A stretch of DNA of 64,000 nt, from contig NZ_CP009434.1 in the NCBI RefSeq assembly GCF_000960995.1, forward strand, positions 930,001 to 994,000, given 5' to 3'. A program made the translations under genes and the position numbers. This stretch comes from Burkholderia glumae LMG 2196 = ATCC 33617 (GTDB lineage: Bacteria > Pseudomonadota > Gammaproteobacteria > Burkholderiales > Burkholderiaceae). Shown here in pieces: positions 9,699 through 16,771 of this stretch. Each line of letters starts with the position of its first letter. Within the stretch, counting starts at the first letter, position 1. The notes beneath the pieces were generated by a model that did not search any database, had not been told where the DNA came from, and was given only the letters and a program-made list of their open reading frames with translations.

Positions 9699-9730
9699 AA
9701 ACGGGCAGCCTGCCGCCGGGCTGCCCGTTT
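9699..9730. terminator. Strong symmetrical hairpin
   Basis: AAACGGGCAGCC (9699-9710) pairs perfectly over 12 bp with GGCTGCCCGTTT (9719-9730) around an 8-nt loop. The A/T ends make it terminator-like on either strand. It lies between repeat copies 1 and 2 and could end a transcript from the 88-aa gene. Confidence 0.6.
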
Positions 9731-9758
9731 CCCTGACGCGCCGCGGTAAACCGTGCCG

Positions 9759-9823
9759 GATCAATGCCTTGCGGTGCGCATGCGCAGGAAATCCACAAGC
9801 TTGCCAATAGAAACTGTGGACAA
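9759..9823 (+). repeat. Composite repeat copy 2
   Basis: Block A GATCAATGCCTTG at 9759 and block B at 9791-9823, again 32 nt apart. The arms are ATCCACA and TGTGGAC, so one outer pair is mismatched. The loop reads AGCTTGCCAATAGAAAC. Confidence 0.85.
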
Positions 9824-9888
9824 CAGGCGGCCGACGGCGCGTCGCACGGCCCTGACGCTTTCGTGATACGCCGAAAAAAACGCTGGTA

Positions 9889-9953
9889 GATCAATGGCTT
9901 GAGTTGAATGGCCTCAGGATGTCCACAAGCTTGCCAACAAAAAATGTGGACAA
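9889..9953 (+). repeat. Composite repeat copy 3
   Basis: Block A GATCAATGGCTTG at 9889 and block B at 9921-9953. The arms are TGTCCACA/TGTGGACA: both sides changed relative to copy 1, so pairing is preserved. A run of seven A residues (9874-9880) lies just upstream. Confidence 0.85.
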
Positions 9954-10206
9954 CGCGAGTGGGCGGCGCGCAGCCGCGAGTGGCCCGCAGGCAGCGCTGC
10001 GCGCGGGATCGAAGGCGGCATCGTGCCGGCGCGTCGCGCGGCGTCGATGCCGGAAACGGCCGGTTGGAATGGTTGCAAACACAACTCATGGCGCCCAAGA
10101 GCATTGATCCAAAAAGGTTTTTTTTCACCAAGGCGCGATGCCTATTATGCGGGCAGGCATGCGAAGCGCGTGCCGGATCTCGGTTTCTTGAAAAATAATG
10201 CTATTG

Positions 10207-10271
10207 AATCAATGGGTTGAAGAATTATTGCCGGAGATGTCCACAAGCTTGCCAACAAAAACTGTGGACAA
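10207..10271 (+). repeat. Composite repeat copy 4
   Basis: Block A (aATCAATGGGTTG) begins at 10207 and block B is 10239-10271. The arms TGTCCACA/TGTGGACA are as in copy 3. The loop is AGCTTGCCAACAAAAAC. Confidence 0.85.
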
Positions 10272-10338
10272 GCCCGGCGTCGCTCCTGCCCCGAACCCAT
10301 TGTGAGCGATCCGTGGTCGATGAGAAAAAGATGCGTTC

Positions 10339-10403
10339 GATCAAATGTTTACGGAATGCGTGCGCGAGTCATCCACAAGCTTGCCAACATTTTCTGTGGA
10401 TAA
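10339..10403 (+). repeat. Composite repeat copy 5
   Basis: Block A is degenerate (GATCAAATGTTTA, 10339); block B is 10371-10403 with arms ATCCACA/TGTGGAT. The right arm TGTGGATAA is a second perfect DnaA box. The loop differs: AGCTTGCCAACATTTTC. Confidence 0.85.
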
Positions 10404-10625
10404 GCTCGCGCGGGGCGCGGGCGGCCGTCGGCGCGATGGCTCGCCTCGGCCGGCTCGAAGCCGAACGTCTCGTCTCGGCGCGGCGGGAACAGCCGGCGTG
10501 ATCAGCCGGCGCGATCAGGCCCGGCGGCGTGCCCGATGCAATGAATTGCGCCGCGCATCGGCAGCCAGTCCGAACCGGGCCGGCGCATCTGCCTGCTCGG
10601 TGACATCGGCCGGGAAACCGTTTTG

Positions 10626-10690
10626 CATCAGAGGCTTGGCGCGCCGGTGCGCAGGATATCCACAAGCTTGCCAACAAAAAGCGGGGATAA
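10626..10690 (+). repeat. Composite repeat copy 6
   Basis: Block A (cATCAGAGGCTTG) at 10626 and block B at 10658-10690. The left arm ATATCCACA is intact; the right arm has drifted to CGGGGATAA, leaving only the outer TATCC/GGATA pairing. It is the copy closest to the RpiR gene and the most decayed in its stem. Confidence 0.8.
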
Positions 10691-10828
10691 CCGGCGGCGC
10701 CGCCACGGTCGGCCGGACCCGAGGCAAGGCGGCAGACACACTGCGGCTCACGCTTCGCCGCGTCGTGCCCGGCACCCCGCCGGCGCTCCGCCGGCGCCCC
10801 GGCGGGCGGCGCGCGACCCGGTGATACC

Positions 10829-11719
10829 ATGAGCGCCCCGCTCAAGCCGCTCGTGACCATGCCCGCCAATTTCGACGAACTCGCGTCCCTGATCCGGGCG
10901 CAATTTTCCGAGCTGAGCCCGCAGTTCCAGGCCGGCGCCGCGTTTCTGCTCGATCACCCGGACGAGGTCGCGGTGTCGTCGATGCGCAAGCTCGCACAGC
11001 GCGCACAGGTGCAGCCGGCCTCGCTGGTGCGGCTCGCGCAGCAGTTCGGCTTTCCCGGCTGGAACGAGTTGCGCGACCTGTTCGTGGCGCGCGTGCGCGC
11101 ACGGCCGGCGCCGATGACGCAGCGCGCGCGCTCGCTCGTGAAGCCGGGCGCGAAGGCCGCGCTGTCGCACGATCTGCTGGCCGCGCAGCAGCAGAACCTG
11201 GCCGACGCGGCCGCGCGCAACCAACGCGCGCTGGCCGAGGCGGCGCGGCTGATCCGCAAGGCGCCGCACGTCCACGTGGCGGGCTTTCGCTCCTGCTATC
11301 CGGTGGCGTTCGGGTTCGTCTATGCGTACCGGCTGTTCCGGCCCAGCGTGTCGCTGCTCGCGGGCGTGGCGGGTTCGCTCGAGATGGAGCTGCGCGCGAT
11401 CGGCCAGGCCAGCGTGACGGTGATCGTCAGCTTCGCGCCTTACTCGACCGAGGCAACGCGGGTGGCGAACATCGCGCGCGAGCGCGGCAGCCGGATCGTG
11501 GCGATCACCGACAGCGCCGCGTCGCCGGTCGCGCTGGCTGCCGATGCGACGCTGATCTTCGGGCACGACAGCCCATCGTTCTTTCCTTCGCTGGTGGCCG
11601 CGCACGCGCTCGCAGAGGCACTGGTCGCCCAGTTGCTGGCGCTGGAAGGCGGCGGGGCCGTGGCCGCGCTCGAACGCAGTGAAGCGGAACTGCATGCGCG
11701 CGGTGCCTACACGGGCTGA
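10829..11719 (+). CDS. RpiR-family transcriptional regulator (HTH plus SIS)
   Basis: 296 aa. The N-terminal helix-turn-helix (about residues 12-90) contains MRKLAQRAQVQPASLVRLAQ followed by FGFPGWNELRDLF, the classic RpiR/MurR pattern. A sugar-isomerase (SIS) domain (about 130-265) has HVAGFRSCYPVAFGFVY and IVAITDSAASPVA. Family members bind phosphosugars through SIS and control sugar or cell-wall catabolic genes. No transport or catabolic operon is adjacent, so the ligand is unknown. An in-frame alternative ATG lies 30 nt downstream (MPANFDEL). Confidence 0.88.
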   Translation: MSAPLKPLVTMPANFDELASLIRAQFSELSPQFQAGAAFLLDHPDEVAVSSMRKLAQRAQVQPASLVRLAQQFGFPGWNELRDLFVARVRARPAPMTQRARSLVKPGAKAALSHDLLAAQQQNLADAAARNQRALAEAARLIRKAPHVHVAGFRSCYPVAFGFVYAYRLFRPSVSLLAGVAGSLEMELRAIGQASVTVIVSFAPYSTEATRVANIARERGSRIVAITDSAASPVALAADATLIFGHDSPSFFPSLVAAHALAEALVAQLLALEGGGAVAALERSEAELHARGAYTG

Positions 11720-12112
11720 ACCGCGCCGCGTCTGCCGACATCCCGGGATCGTTTCCCGGGTGGCGGACGAATGTCACGGCGAGAAAAATATCGATATTCT
11801 CAGCGCCGAGCTTTTTCAAATTTTGACATTCCTGCCTGGAACGATTTCAACGTAATAATCGAATTCGGTGATTCGCTATTACGAAAAACCGGATGAAAAC
11901 CCGGCAATCCGGACAGGTTGCAACAGCAACGACGGCGCCTATCAAATGCTTGACTGGCAAGGAAAAACGGGGCGGTAAGTGAATTTTTTGCGATGGGTCT
12001 AAGTGAAGCGGAAAAGACTGCTTGTCCTCGAATATTTTCGTTGTTAGTCTGCACGAAACCGAAAAATCGGCGTTCGCCTGATAAATCGGCTTACGAAAGA
12101 GAGATAAGGGCC
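11720..12112. other. Intergenic, AT-richer
   Basis: No gene seen. The middle (11810-11960) is clearly richer in A+T than the surroundings and has a TTGACA at 11823-11828, but no -10 at normal spacing. AAGG at about 12106 serves the next gene. Confidence 0.5.
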
Positions 12113-12376
12113 ATGACAGCATTTCACGATATCCGTGCCGCGTCGCCGCGCATTGGCGACGTCGTGACACTCAAGACCGGCGGCGCCCGGATGACAGTCA
12201 CCTATGTCGGCATCGCCAGCGGGGCGATTTACCTGACCTGCCAGTGGTTTGACGACAGCGGCGAATTTCGCCAGCAGCGCTTCGCGGTGGATGCCGTGGT
12301 GCGCGAGCCCACCACCATCACGGCCGGCCGCGCGAGCCTGCGCCGGTTCGGCGCCTCGGACGGCGTGGCGCTTTGA
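12113..12376 (+). CDS. DUF2158 (YodC-like) small protein
   Basis: 87 aa. The core IGDVVTLKTGGARMTVTYVG...LTCQWFDDSGEFRQQRF matches the DUF2158/YodC layout: a glycine-bearing beta turn followed by CxWF. The start at 12113 has AAGG just upstream. It has no signal peptide or membrane span and is probably a small cytoplasmic beta protein. Function is unknown. It is followed by a strong terminator and appears monocistronic. Confidence 0.8.
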   Translation: MTAFHDIRAASPRIGDVVTLKTGGARMTVTYVGIASGAIYLTCQWFDDSGEFRQQRFAVDAVVREPTTITAGRASLRRFGASDGVAL

Positions 12377-12776
12377 ACACGCGCGGCCGGCCCGCCTACC
12401 GCGCGCCAGCCAGCACCGGGACGGCGCATCCGGCCACGCCCGGCGATAGCTAGGCCGCGGCGCCCGCCCGAGCGGGCGTGGCCCGGTCAGCCGCCATGCC
12501 GCATTGCAGCGAATCGACAACGCGCCCGTTCAGGGCGCGTTTGCTTTGGTGGCGGCCTGGTCCGGCGGCGAACCGCTGGCCGCCGTTGCCCGCCCCCAGT
12601 TCCCAGCCTGCCGTCCCCTGCCGGGATTCCGCGCGGGCGGCGCGGCAGCCGTTTTGCCCCATCTGGGCGGCATGCTTGGGCGCCCGGGGCGGTGAGGCGG
12701 GCTCGCGGGCTTGGCCGGGTGACTCGGGGCGGGTGCCGCGCGGGGGCGGTACCACGGGGATCCGGGGATGGCGGGC
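12377..12776. other. Intergenic with terminator
   Basis: No gene supported between the DUF2158 gene and the end of the minus-strand superinfection-immunity-like gene. It holds the terminator at 12519-12547 and a second GC hairpin, CGCCCGC/GCGGGCG, at 12461-12478. Confidence 0.6.
12519..12547 (+). terminator. Rho-independent terminator
   Basis: AACGCGCCC pairs with GGGCGCGTT (9 bp) around the loop GTTCA, followed by the T-rich TGCTTT. It lies downstream of the DUF2158 gene. Confidence 0.7.
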
Positions 12777-13100
12777 TCAGCGGTCCTGCTTTTCGACCCA
12801 GGCTTGCTGGAGGGCGACCCGGCGTTGCACGCGGTCGACCAGGCCCGTCGAGAATGTGCTCATGCTGATCGAGCGGCGCGTCTGCACGATCGACCCGGCG
12901 AGATTCTTGGCCGGGTTCGGCTGGCGCGCCCAGTAGAGCGTCATCGCCCAGCCCACCACGGTCCAGCCGAACAGGGCGTTGAACAGCGCGAGCGTCAGCT
13001 TGTCGTGACGGCCGCGGCGGTCGGCGACGATGGCCGGCAGAAAGTAGACCGCGATTGCGATTACGGCCCCGACGATCTGGATCAGTATTTTCATCCGCAT
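12777..13100 (-). CDS. Superinfection immunity family membrane protein
   Basis: 107 aa. The start at 13100 has GGAG upstream. Two membrane spans (IVGAVIAIAVYFLPAIVA and FNALFGWTVVGWAMTLYWA) are joined by a basic RRGRHDKL loop. This matches the Imm_superinfect family related to phage T4 Imm: a LPxIxA span, then charged residues, then a GWTxxGW span. In phages such proteins block DNA entry by a second phage; the chromosomal versions are mostly uncharacterised. The last 35 residues form a basic, glutamine-rich cytoplasmic tail. No phage genes are nearby. Confidence 0.78.
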   Translation of the reverse strand: MRMKILIQIVGAVIAIAVYFLPAIVADRRGRHDKLTLALFNALFGWTVVGWAMTLYWARQPNPAKNLAGSIVQTRRSISMSTFSTGLVDRVQRRVALQQAWVEKQDR

Positions 13101-13222
13101 GGGTACTTCTCCTTCCGTGTTGCAGTGCGACGAAGTCGACTGATGTGGGACAGATTGTCGCGCTTTTTCGGATGTTGTGCTGGCAACTGATTGTTGCGCT
13201 TCCAGAGATGATCCGGGTCGAT

Positions 13223-13618
13223 CTATTGTTCCGTCACCAATTCGAAGCCTTCCTCGAGCCACCCCGTGATCCCGCCTGGCATAAGCTTCACGGGCCTGTC
13301 GGCGCGGGCCAGGCGGAGCGCCGCGCGGGTCGCGCCGTTGCAATGGGGGCCCGCGCAATAGACGACGAACATCGTCCCGATTGGAAAATGCGATAGGCGG
13401 CTCGCGACGATCTTGCGGTGCGGAAGATTGATCGCGCCCTTGATGTGGCCGGCCGCGAACAGCTCGGGGCTGCGCACGTCGAGCAGAACGAAATCGGCCG
13501 CGCGGCAGGCGAGCGCGTGGTGCACGTCCCAGCAATCGGTCTCGAAACGCAGCGTTGCGGCGAAGTGCCGGGCGGCGGCCGCGCTCTCGGCGGCGGGAAT
13601 CTCGGTGACGAACGACAT
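13223..13618 (-). CDS. Single-domain rhodanese-like protein
   Basis: 131 aa sulfurtransferase fold. It has LLDVRSPELFAAGHIKGAINLPHRK and an active-site loop VVYCAGPHCNGA with a catalytic Cys, then PGGITGWLEEGF. The start at 13618 is preceded by AGGAG. It is divergent from the FtrA-like regulator, with 112 bp between the starts. A rhodanese beside an FtrA-type regulator is a recurrent arrangement, suggesting that regulator controls it. Cytoplasmic; probably persulfide transfer. Confidence 0.85.
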   Translation of the reverse strand: MSFVTEIPAAESAAAARHFAATLRFETDCWDVHHALACRAADFVLLDVRSPELFAAGHIKGAINLPHRKIVASRLSHFPIGTMFVVYCAGPHCNGATRAALRLARADRPVKLMPGGITGWLEEGFELVTEQ

Positions 13619-13730
13619 GGTTCGGGCTCCTGGTGGCGGGGGCGGAAGGCCGGGCGAACGGGTAGCAGTATCGGCGGCACGCGATCGCGGCGACACTGGC
13701 GCGATCGACAACTTCCGGTAACATCGCGCC

Positions 13731-14687
13731 ATGTCCGAGCATCTCGTCGTCGCGCTCGCCTACGATCGTCTCTGCACCTTCGAGTTCGGTTGCGTGGTCG
13801 AGCTGTTCGCCCTGCCGCGCCCCGAACTCGAGCGCGCCTGGTACCGCTTCGCCGTCTGCGCGGCCGAGGCCGGGCCGATCCGCGCCGCGGGCGGCGTCAC
13901 GATGGCCGTGCCGCACCGGCTTGCACTGCTCGGCCGTGCCGACACGATCGTGATTCCCGGCTGGCGCGACCCCGACGAACTGCCGCCCGAGCCGCTGCTG
14001 CGCAAGCTGCGCGCGGCGCACCGGCGCGGCGCGCGGCTCTGCTCGATCTGCTCGGGCGTGTTCGTGCTGGCGGCGGCGGGCTTGCTCGACGGCCTGACCG
14101 TGACCACCCACTGGCGCTATGTGGAGCGCCTGCGCGCCCGCTATCCGTCGTTGCGGGTGAATCCGGACGCGTTGTACGTGGACGAGGGGCGCGTGATCAC
14201 CTCGGCCGGTTCGGCCGCGGGACTCGACATGCTGATGCACGTGGTGCGGCGCGATCACGGCAGCGCAGTCGCCAATCGCGTCGCGCAGCGGCTGGTGCTG
14301 CCGCCGCATCGAGACGGCGGGCAGGCGCAGTTCGTGCCGCGGCCGGTGGCGCCGGACGGCCAGGACCGGCTCGCGAAGCTGATCGACTGGATGCGCGAGC
14401 ACGCTGCCGAGCCGCACGCGCGGGCCGCGCTCGCGCGCCGCGCCGCGATGAGCCCGCGCACGCTGCAGCGGCAGTTTCGCGACGCCACGGGGCTCGCGCC
14501 CTACGCGTGGCTGATCCGCGAGCGCGTCGGGGTGGCCAAGGAAATGCTGGAGGCCAATCCGGCGCTGCCGCTTGCGCAGGTCGCGGCGCTGGCGGGCTTC
14601 GGCTCCGAGGAGTCGCTGCGGCGCCATTTCCGGCGTATCGCGGCCACGAGCCCGGCCGCGTACCGGCGCGGGTTCGACGCGCGCTGA
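13731..14687 (+). CDS. GlxA/FtrA-like regulator (DJ-1/PfpI plus AraC HTH)
   Basis: 318 aa. The N-terminal DJ-1/PfpI domain (about residues 5-175) contains the conserved elbow LCSICSGVFVLAAAGLLDG. The C-terminal AraC-type double helix-turn-helix (about 215-315) has LARRAAMSPRTLQRQFRDAT and AALAGFGSEESLRRHFRR. Proteins of this kind regulate catabolic or stress genes; the amidase-like domain senses an unknown ligand. It faces the rhodanese gene across a 112-bp divergent promoter region, its likely target. Confidence 0.87.
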   Translation: MSEHLVVALAYDRLCTFEFGCVVELFALPRPELERAWYRFAVCAAEAGPIRAAGGVTMAVPHRLALLGRADTIVIPGWRDPDELPPEPLLRKLRAAHRRGARLCSICSGVFVLAAAGLLDGLTVTTHWRYVERLRARYPSLRVNPDALYVDEGRVITSAGSAAGLDMLMHVVRRDHGSAVANRVAQRLVLPPHRDGGQAQFVPRPVAPDGQDRLAKLIDWMREHAAEPHARAALARRAAMSPRTLQRQFRDATGLAPYAWLIRERVGVAKEMLEANPALPLAQVAALAGFGSEESLRRHFRRIAATSPAAYRRGFDAR

Positions 14688-14723
14688 CGGCCGCCGCCTT
14701 GGCGGGGTGAGCGGCCACTACCG

Positions 14724-14780
14724 TGCTGGCTGGCTGGCTGGCTGGCTGGCTGGCGCGGCGGGGCGGGGCGGGGCGGGGCG
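14724..14780. repeat. Two adjacent microsatellites (GGCT)n and (GGGGC)n
   Basis: About seven GGCT tetranucleotides (14724-14755) are followed directly by about five GGGGC pentamers (14757-14780). They lie about 180 bp upstream of the M20 peptidase start, in a non-coding stretch. Both units are prone to slippage; an open frame through them is in phase with the peptidase, but no homology supports a longer protein. Confidence 0.85.
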
Positions 14781-14961
14781 CCGAGCGCAACCGTTCGGCG
14801 CCGGGCGCGCCGCGCACCGGCTGGGCCGACCCAGGAAGCCGGCTTCGCGCCGGCGCTGCGCCCCTTCGTCGCCGGCTGCGCCGGCGCGCCCGATGCCGGC
14901 GCGCTTGCGCGCGCATCGGCGCTATCATCGACGCTTCGTCTTCACCGATTCCGACACGATC

Positions 14962-16413
14962 ATGACAAGCCCCGCCGACACCACGATCGATCACGGCCGT
15001 CTGGCCGATTTCATCGAGCGCAAATGGAACGATGAGATCGTTCACGAGCTGACCGCCTACATCGCGATTCCGGCCAAGAGCCCGGCGTTCGACGCCGACT
15101 GGCAGCAGCGCGGCCTGCTCGAACGCGTGGTGGTGGACGCCGCGCAGTGGGCCGCGCGCCAGCCGGTGCGCGGCCTCACGCTCGAGATCGTCCGGCTGCC
15201 GGGCCGCACGCCGGTGATCTTCTTCGACGCGCCGGCCACGCGCTCGGGCACCACTGAAACGATTCTGCTCTACGGCCATCTCGACAAGCAGCCCGAATTC
15301 GACGGCTGGCGCGCCGACCTGGGCCCGTGGACGCCGAAGTACGAGGGCGGCAAGCTCTACGGCCGGGGCGGCGCCGACGACGGCTATGCGATCTACGCGA
15401 GCCTGACGGCGCTGGCCGCGCTCGATGCGCAGGGCATCGAGCGCCCGCGTTGCGTGGGCCTGATCGAGACCTGCGAGGAATCGGGCAGCTTCGACCTGCT
15501 GCCCTACGTCGATGCGCTGCGCGACCGGCTCGGCAAGGTCGGCCTGGTGGTCTGCCTCGATTCGGGCGCCGGCAACTACGACCAGCTGTGGCTGACCACC
15601 TCGCTGCGCGGCCTCGTGTCCGGCGAACTGCAGGTGGAGGTGCTCGACGAAGGGCTGCATTCGGGCGTGTTCGGCGGCATCGCGCCGTCGAGCTTCCGGA
15701 TCATGCGGCAGCTGTTCGAGCGGCTCGAGGACGCCTCGAGCGGCAGCCTGCTGCCGCGCGTGTTTCATTGCGAGGTGCCGGCCGGCCGCGTGCGCGAGAC
15801 CGAGGCGGCCGCGGCCATCCTCGGCGACCTGGTCTGGAAGGGGCTGCCCTGGGCCTGCGGCCAGGACGGCCGCCCGGTGCTGCCCACCACCACCGATCCG
15901 CGCGAGGCGCTGCTCAATTCGACCTGGCGGCCCTCGCTGGCCGTGACCGGCGCGGGCGGCCTGCCGCCGCTCGACAACGCCGGCAACGTGCTGCGGCCGA
16001 GGACGGCGTTCAAGCTGTCGCTGCGGCTGCCGCCGCTCGTCGACGCGGCGCAGGCGGTGCAGGAGTTGAAGCGCCTGCTCGAACTCGATCCGCCCTACAA
16101 CGCGAAGGTCACGTTCAAGCCCGACTCCGGCGCGGCCACCGGCTGGAACGCGCCCGAGCTCGCGCCGTGGCTGGCCGCGTCGCTCGACCAGGCGTCGCGC
16201 CGCCACTTCGGCGCCGACTGCGCCTACATGGGCCTGGGCGGCACGATTCCGCTGATGAACGTGCTGCAGGCCGGGTTCCCGGCCGCGCAGTTCATGGTGT
16301 GCGGCGTGCTGGGGCCGAAATCGAACGCGCACGGGCCGAATGAGTTCCTGCACGTGCCGTATGCCAAGAAGCTGACGGCGGCCGTGGCCGACGTGATCGC
16401 CGCCACGCGCTGA
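14962..16413 (+). CDS. M20-family metallopeptidase
   Basis: 483 aa. All di-zinc ligands and catalytic residues of the M20/ArgE/DapE fold are visible: H106 in YGHLDKQP, bridging D139 in GRGGADDGY, general base E172 with E173 in TCEESGS, D200 in LDSGAG, and H457 in NAHGPNE. A dimerisation lid occupies about residues 210-400. Family members cleave dipeptides or deacylate amino acids, and this subgroup resembles cytosolic non-specific dipeptidases. No signal peptide. The start at 14962 follows a long GC-rich, repeat-bearing leader without an obvious ribosome-binding site. Confidence 0.9.
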   Translation: MTSPADTTIDHGRLADFIERKWNDEIVHELTAYIAIPAKSPAFDADWQQRGLLERVVVDAAQWAARQPVRGLTLEIVRLPGRTPVIFFDAPATRSGTTETILLYGHLDKQPEFDGWRADLGPWTPKYEGGKLYGRGGADDGYAIYASLTALAALDAQGIERPRCVGLIETCEESGSFDLLPYVDALRDRLGKVGLVVCLDSGAGNYDQLWLTTSLRGLVSGELQVEVLDEGLHSGVFGGIAPSSFRIMRQLFERLEDASSGSLLPRVFHCEVPAGRVRETEAAAAILGDLVWKGLPWACGQDGRPVLPTTTDPREALLNSTWRPSLAVTGAGGLPPLDNAGNVLRPRTAFKLSLRLPPLVDAAQAVQELKRLLELDPPYNAKVTFKPDSGAATGWNAPELAPWLAASLDQASRRHFGADCAYMGLGGTIPLMNVLQAGFPAAQFMVCGVLGPKSNAHGPNEFLHVPYAKKLTAAVADVIAATR

Positions 16414-16515
16414 GCGGCGCAGCCGGGGACTAGTGGGCCGGGCGGCGTTGCAGGGCTAGTGCGGCGCGCCTGCCGCTACAATGCGGTCCTCGCATTCGAT
16501 GGAGCATCGACCAGC

Positions 16516-16734
16516 ATGACCGAGCAGGAAGCCGAACGGATCGCCACCCACCGTCATTACAAGGGCGGCCTCTATCGCGTGATCGGCACCGCGCGCCACT
16601 CGGAGACGGACGAGCCGCACGTCGTGTACGAACACCTCTGGCCGCACGAGCGCGGCCTGTGGGTGCGCCCCGTCTCGCTCTTCCACGACACGCTGGCCGG
16701 CGGCCGTCCGCGTTTCCTCGCGCTGGGCGACTAG
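16516..16734 (+). CDS. DUF1653 protein
   Basis: 72 aa. HYKGGLYRVIGTARHSETDE...VVYEHLWPHERGLWVRP...F fits DUF1653 from end to end, a small SH3-like beta protein common in proteobacteria. GGAG lies at 16501-16504. Function unknown; probably monocistronic between the peptidase and the convergent YcaQ-type gene. Confidence 0.85.
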   Translation: MTEQEAERIATHRHYKGGLYRVIGTARHSETDEPHVVYEHLWPHERGLWVRPVSLFHDTLAGGRPRFLALGD

Positions 16735-16771
16735 CCGCGGCTGCGGCCGAATCGCTGCCGGGCCGCCGCGC

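Larger units (their letters stand above)
9342..10828. other. Long gene-free region carrying the repeat array
   Basis: About 1.5 kb with no credible coding frame; the open frames here cross the repeats and have no family resemblance. It carries six copies of a composite repeat plus one strong hairpin, each listed separately. All six copies point the same way, toward the RpiR regulator. Confidence 0.75.

Noticed and set aside
10096..10125. Inverted seventh copy of the repeat (caagagcattgatcc with a nearby T run)
   Set aside because: Only block A is recognisable and the arms 32 nt away are absent; kept out of the copy count.
9489..10690. CRISPR array
   Set aside because: Units are 65 bp, spacing is irregular (130-318 bp) and the intervals are not uniform spacers; no cas genes.
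9342..10828. Chromosomal origin of replication
   Set aside because: DnaA-like boxes are present, but there is no dnaA, dnaN, rpmH, repA or parAB in the window; only a titration or binding role is left open.
11823..11860. Promoter with TTGACA at 11823
   Set aside because: No acceptable -10 element lies 15-19 bp downstream; TAATAAT is about 24 bp away.
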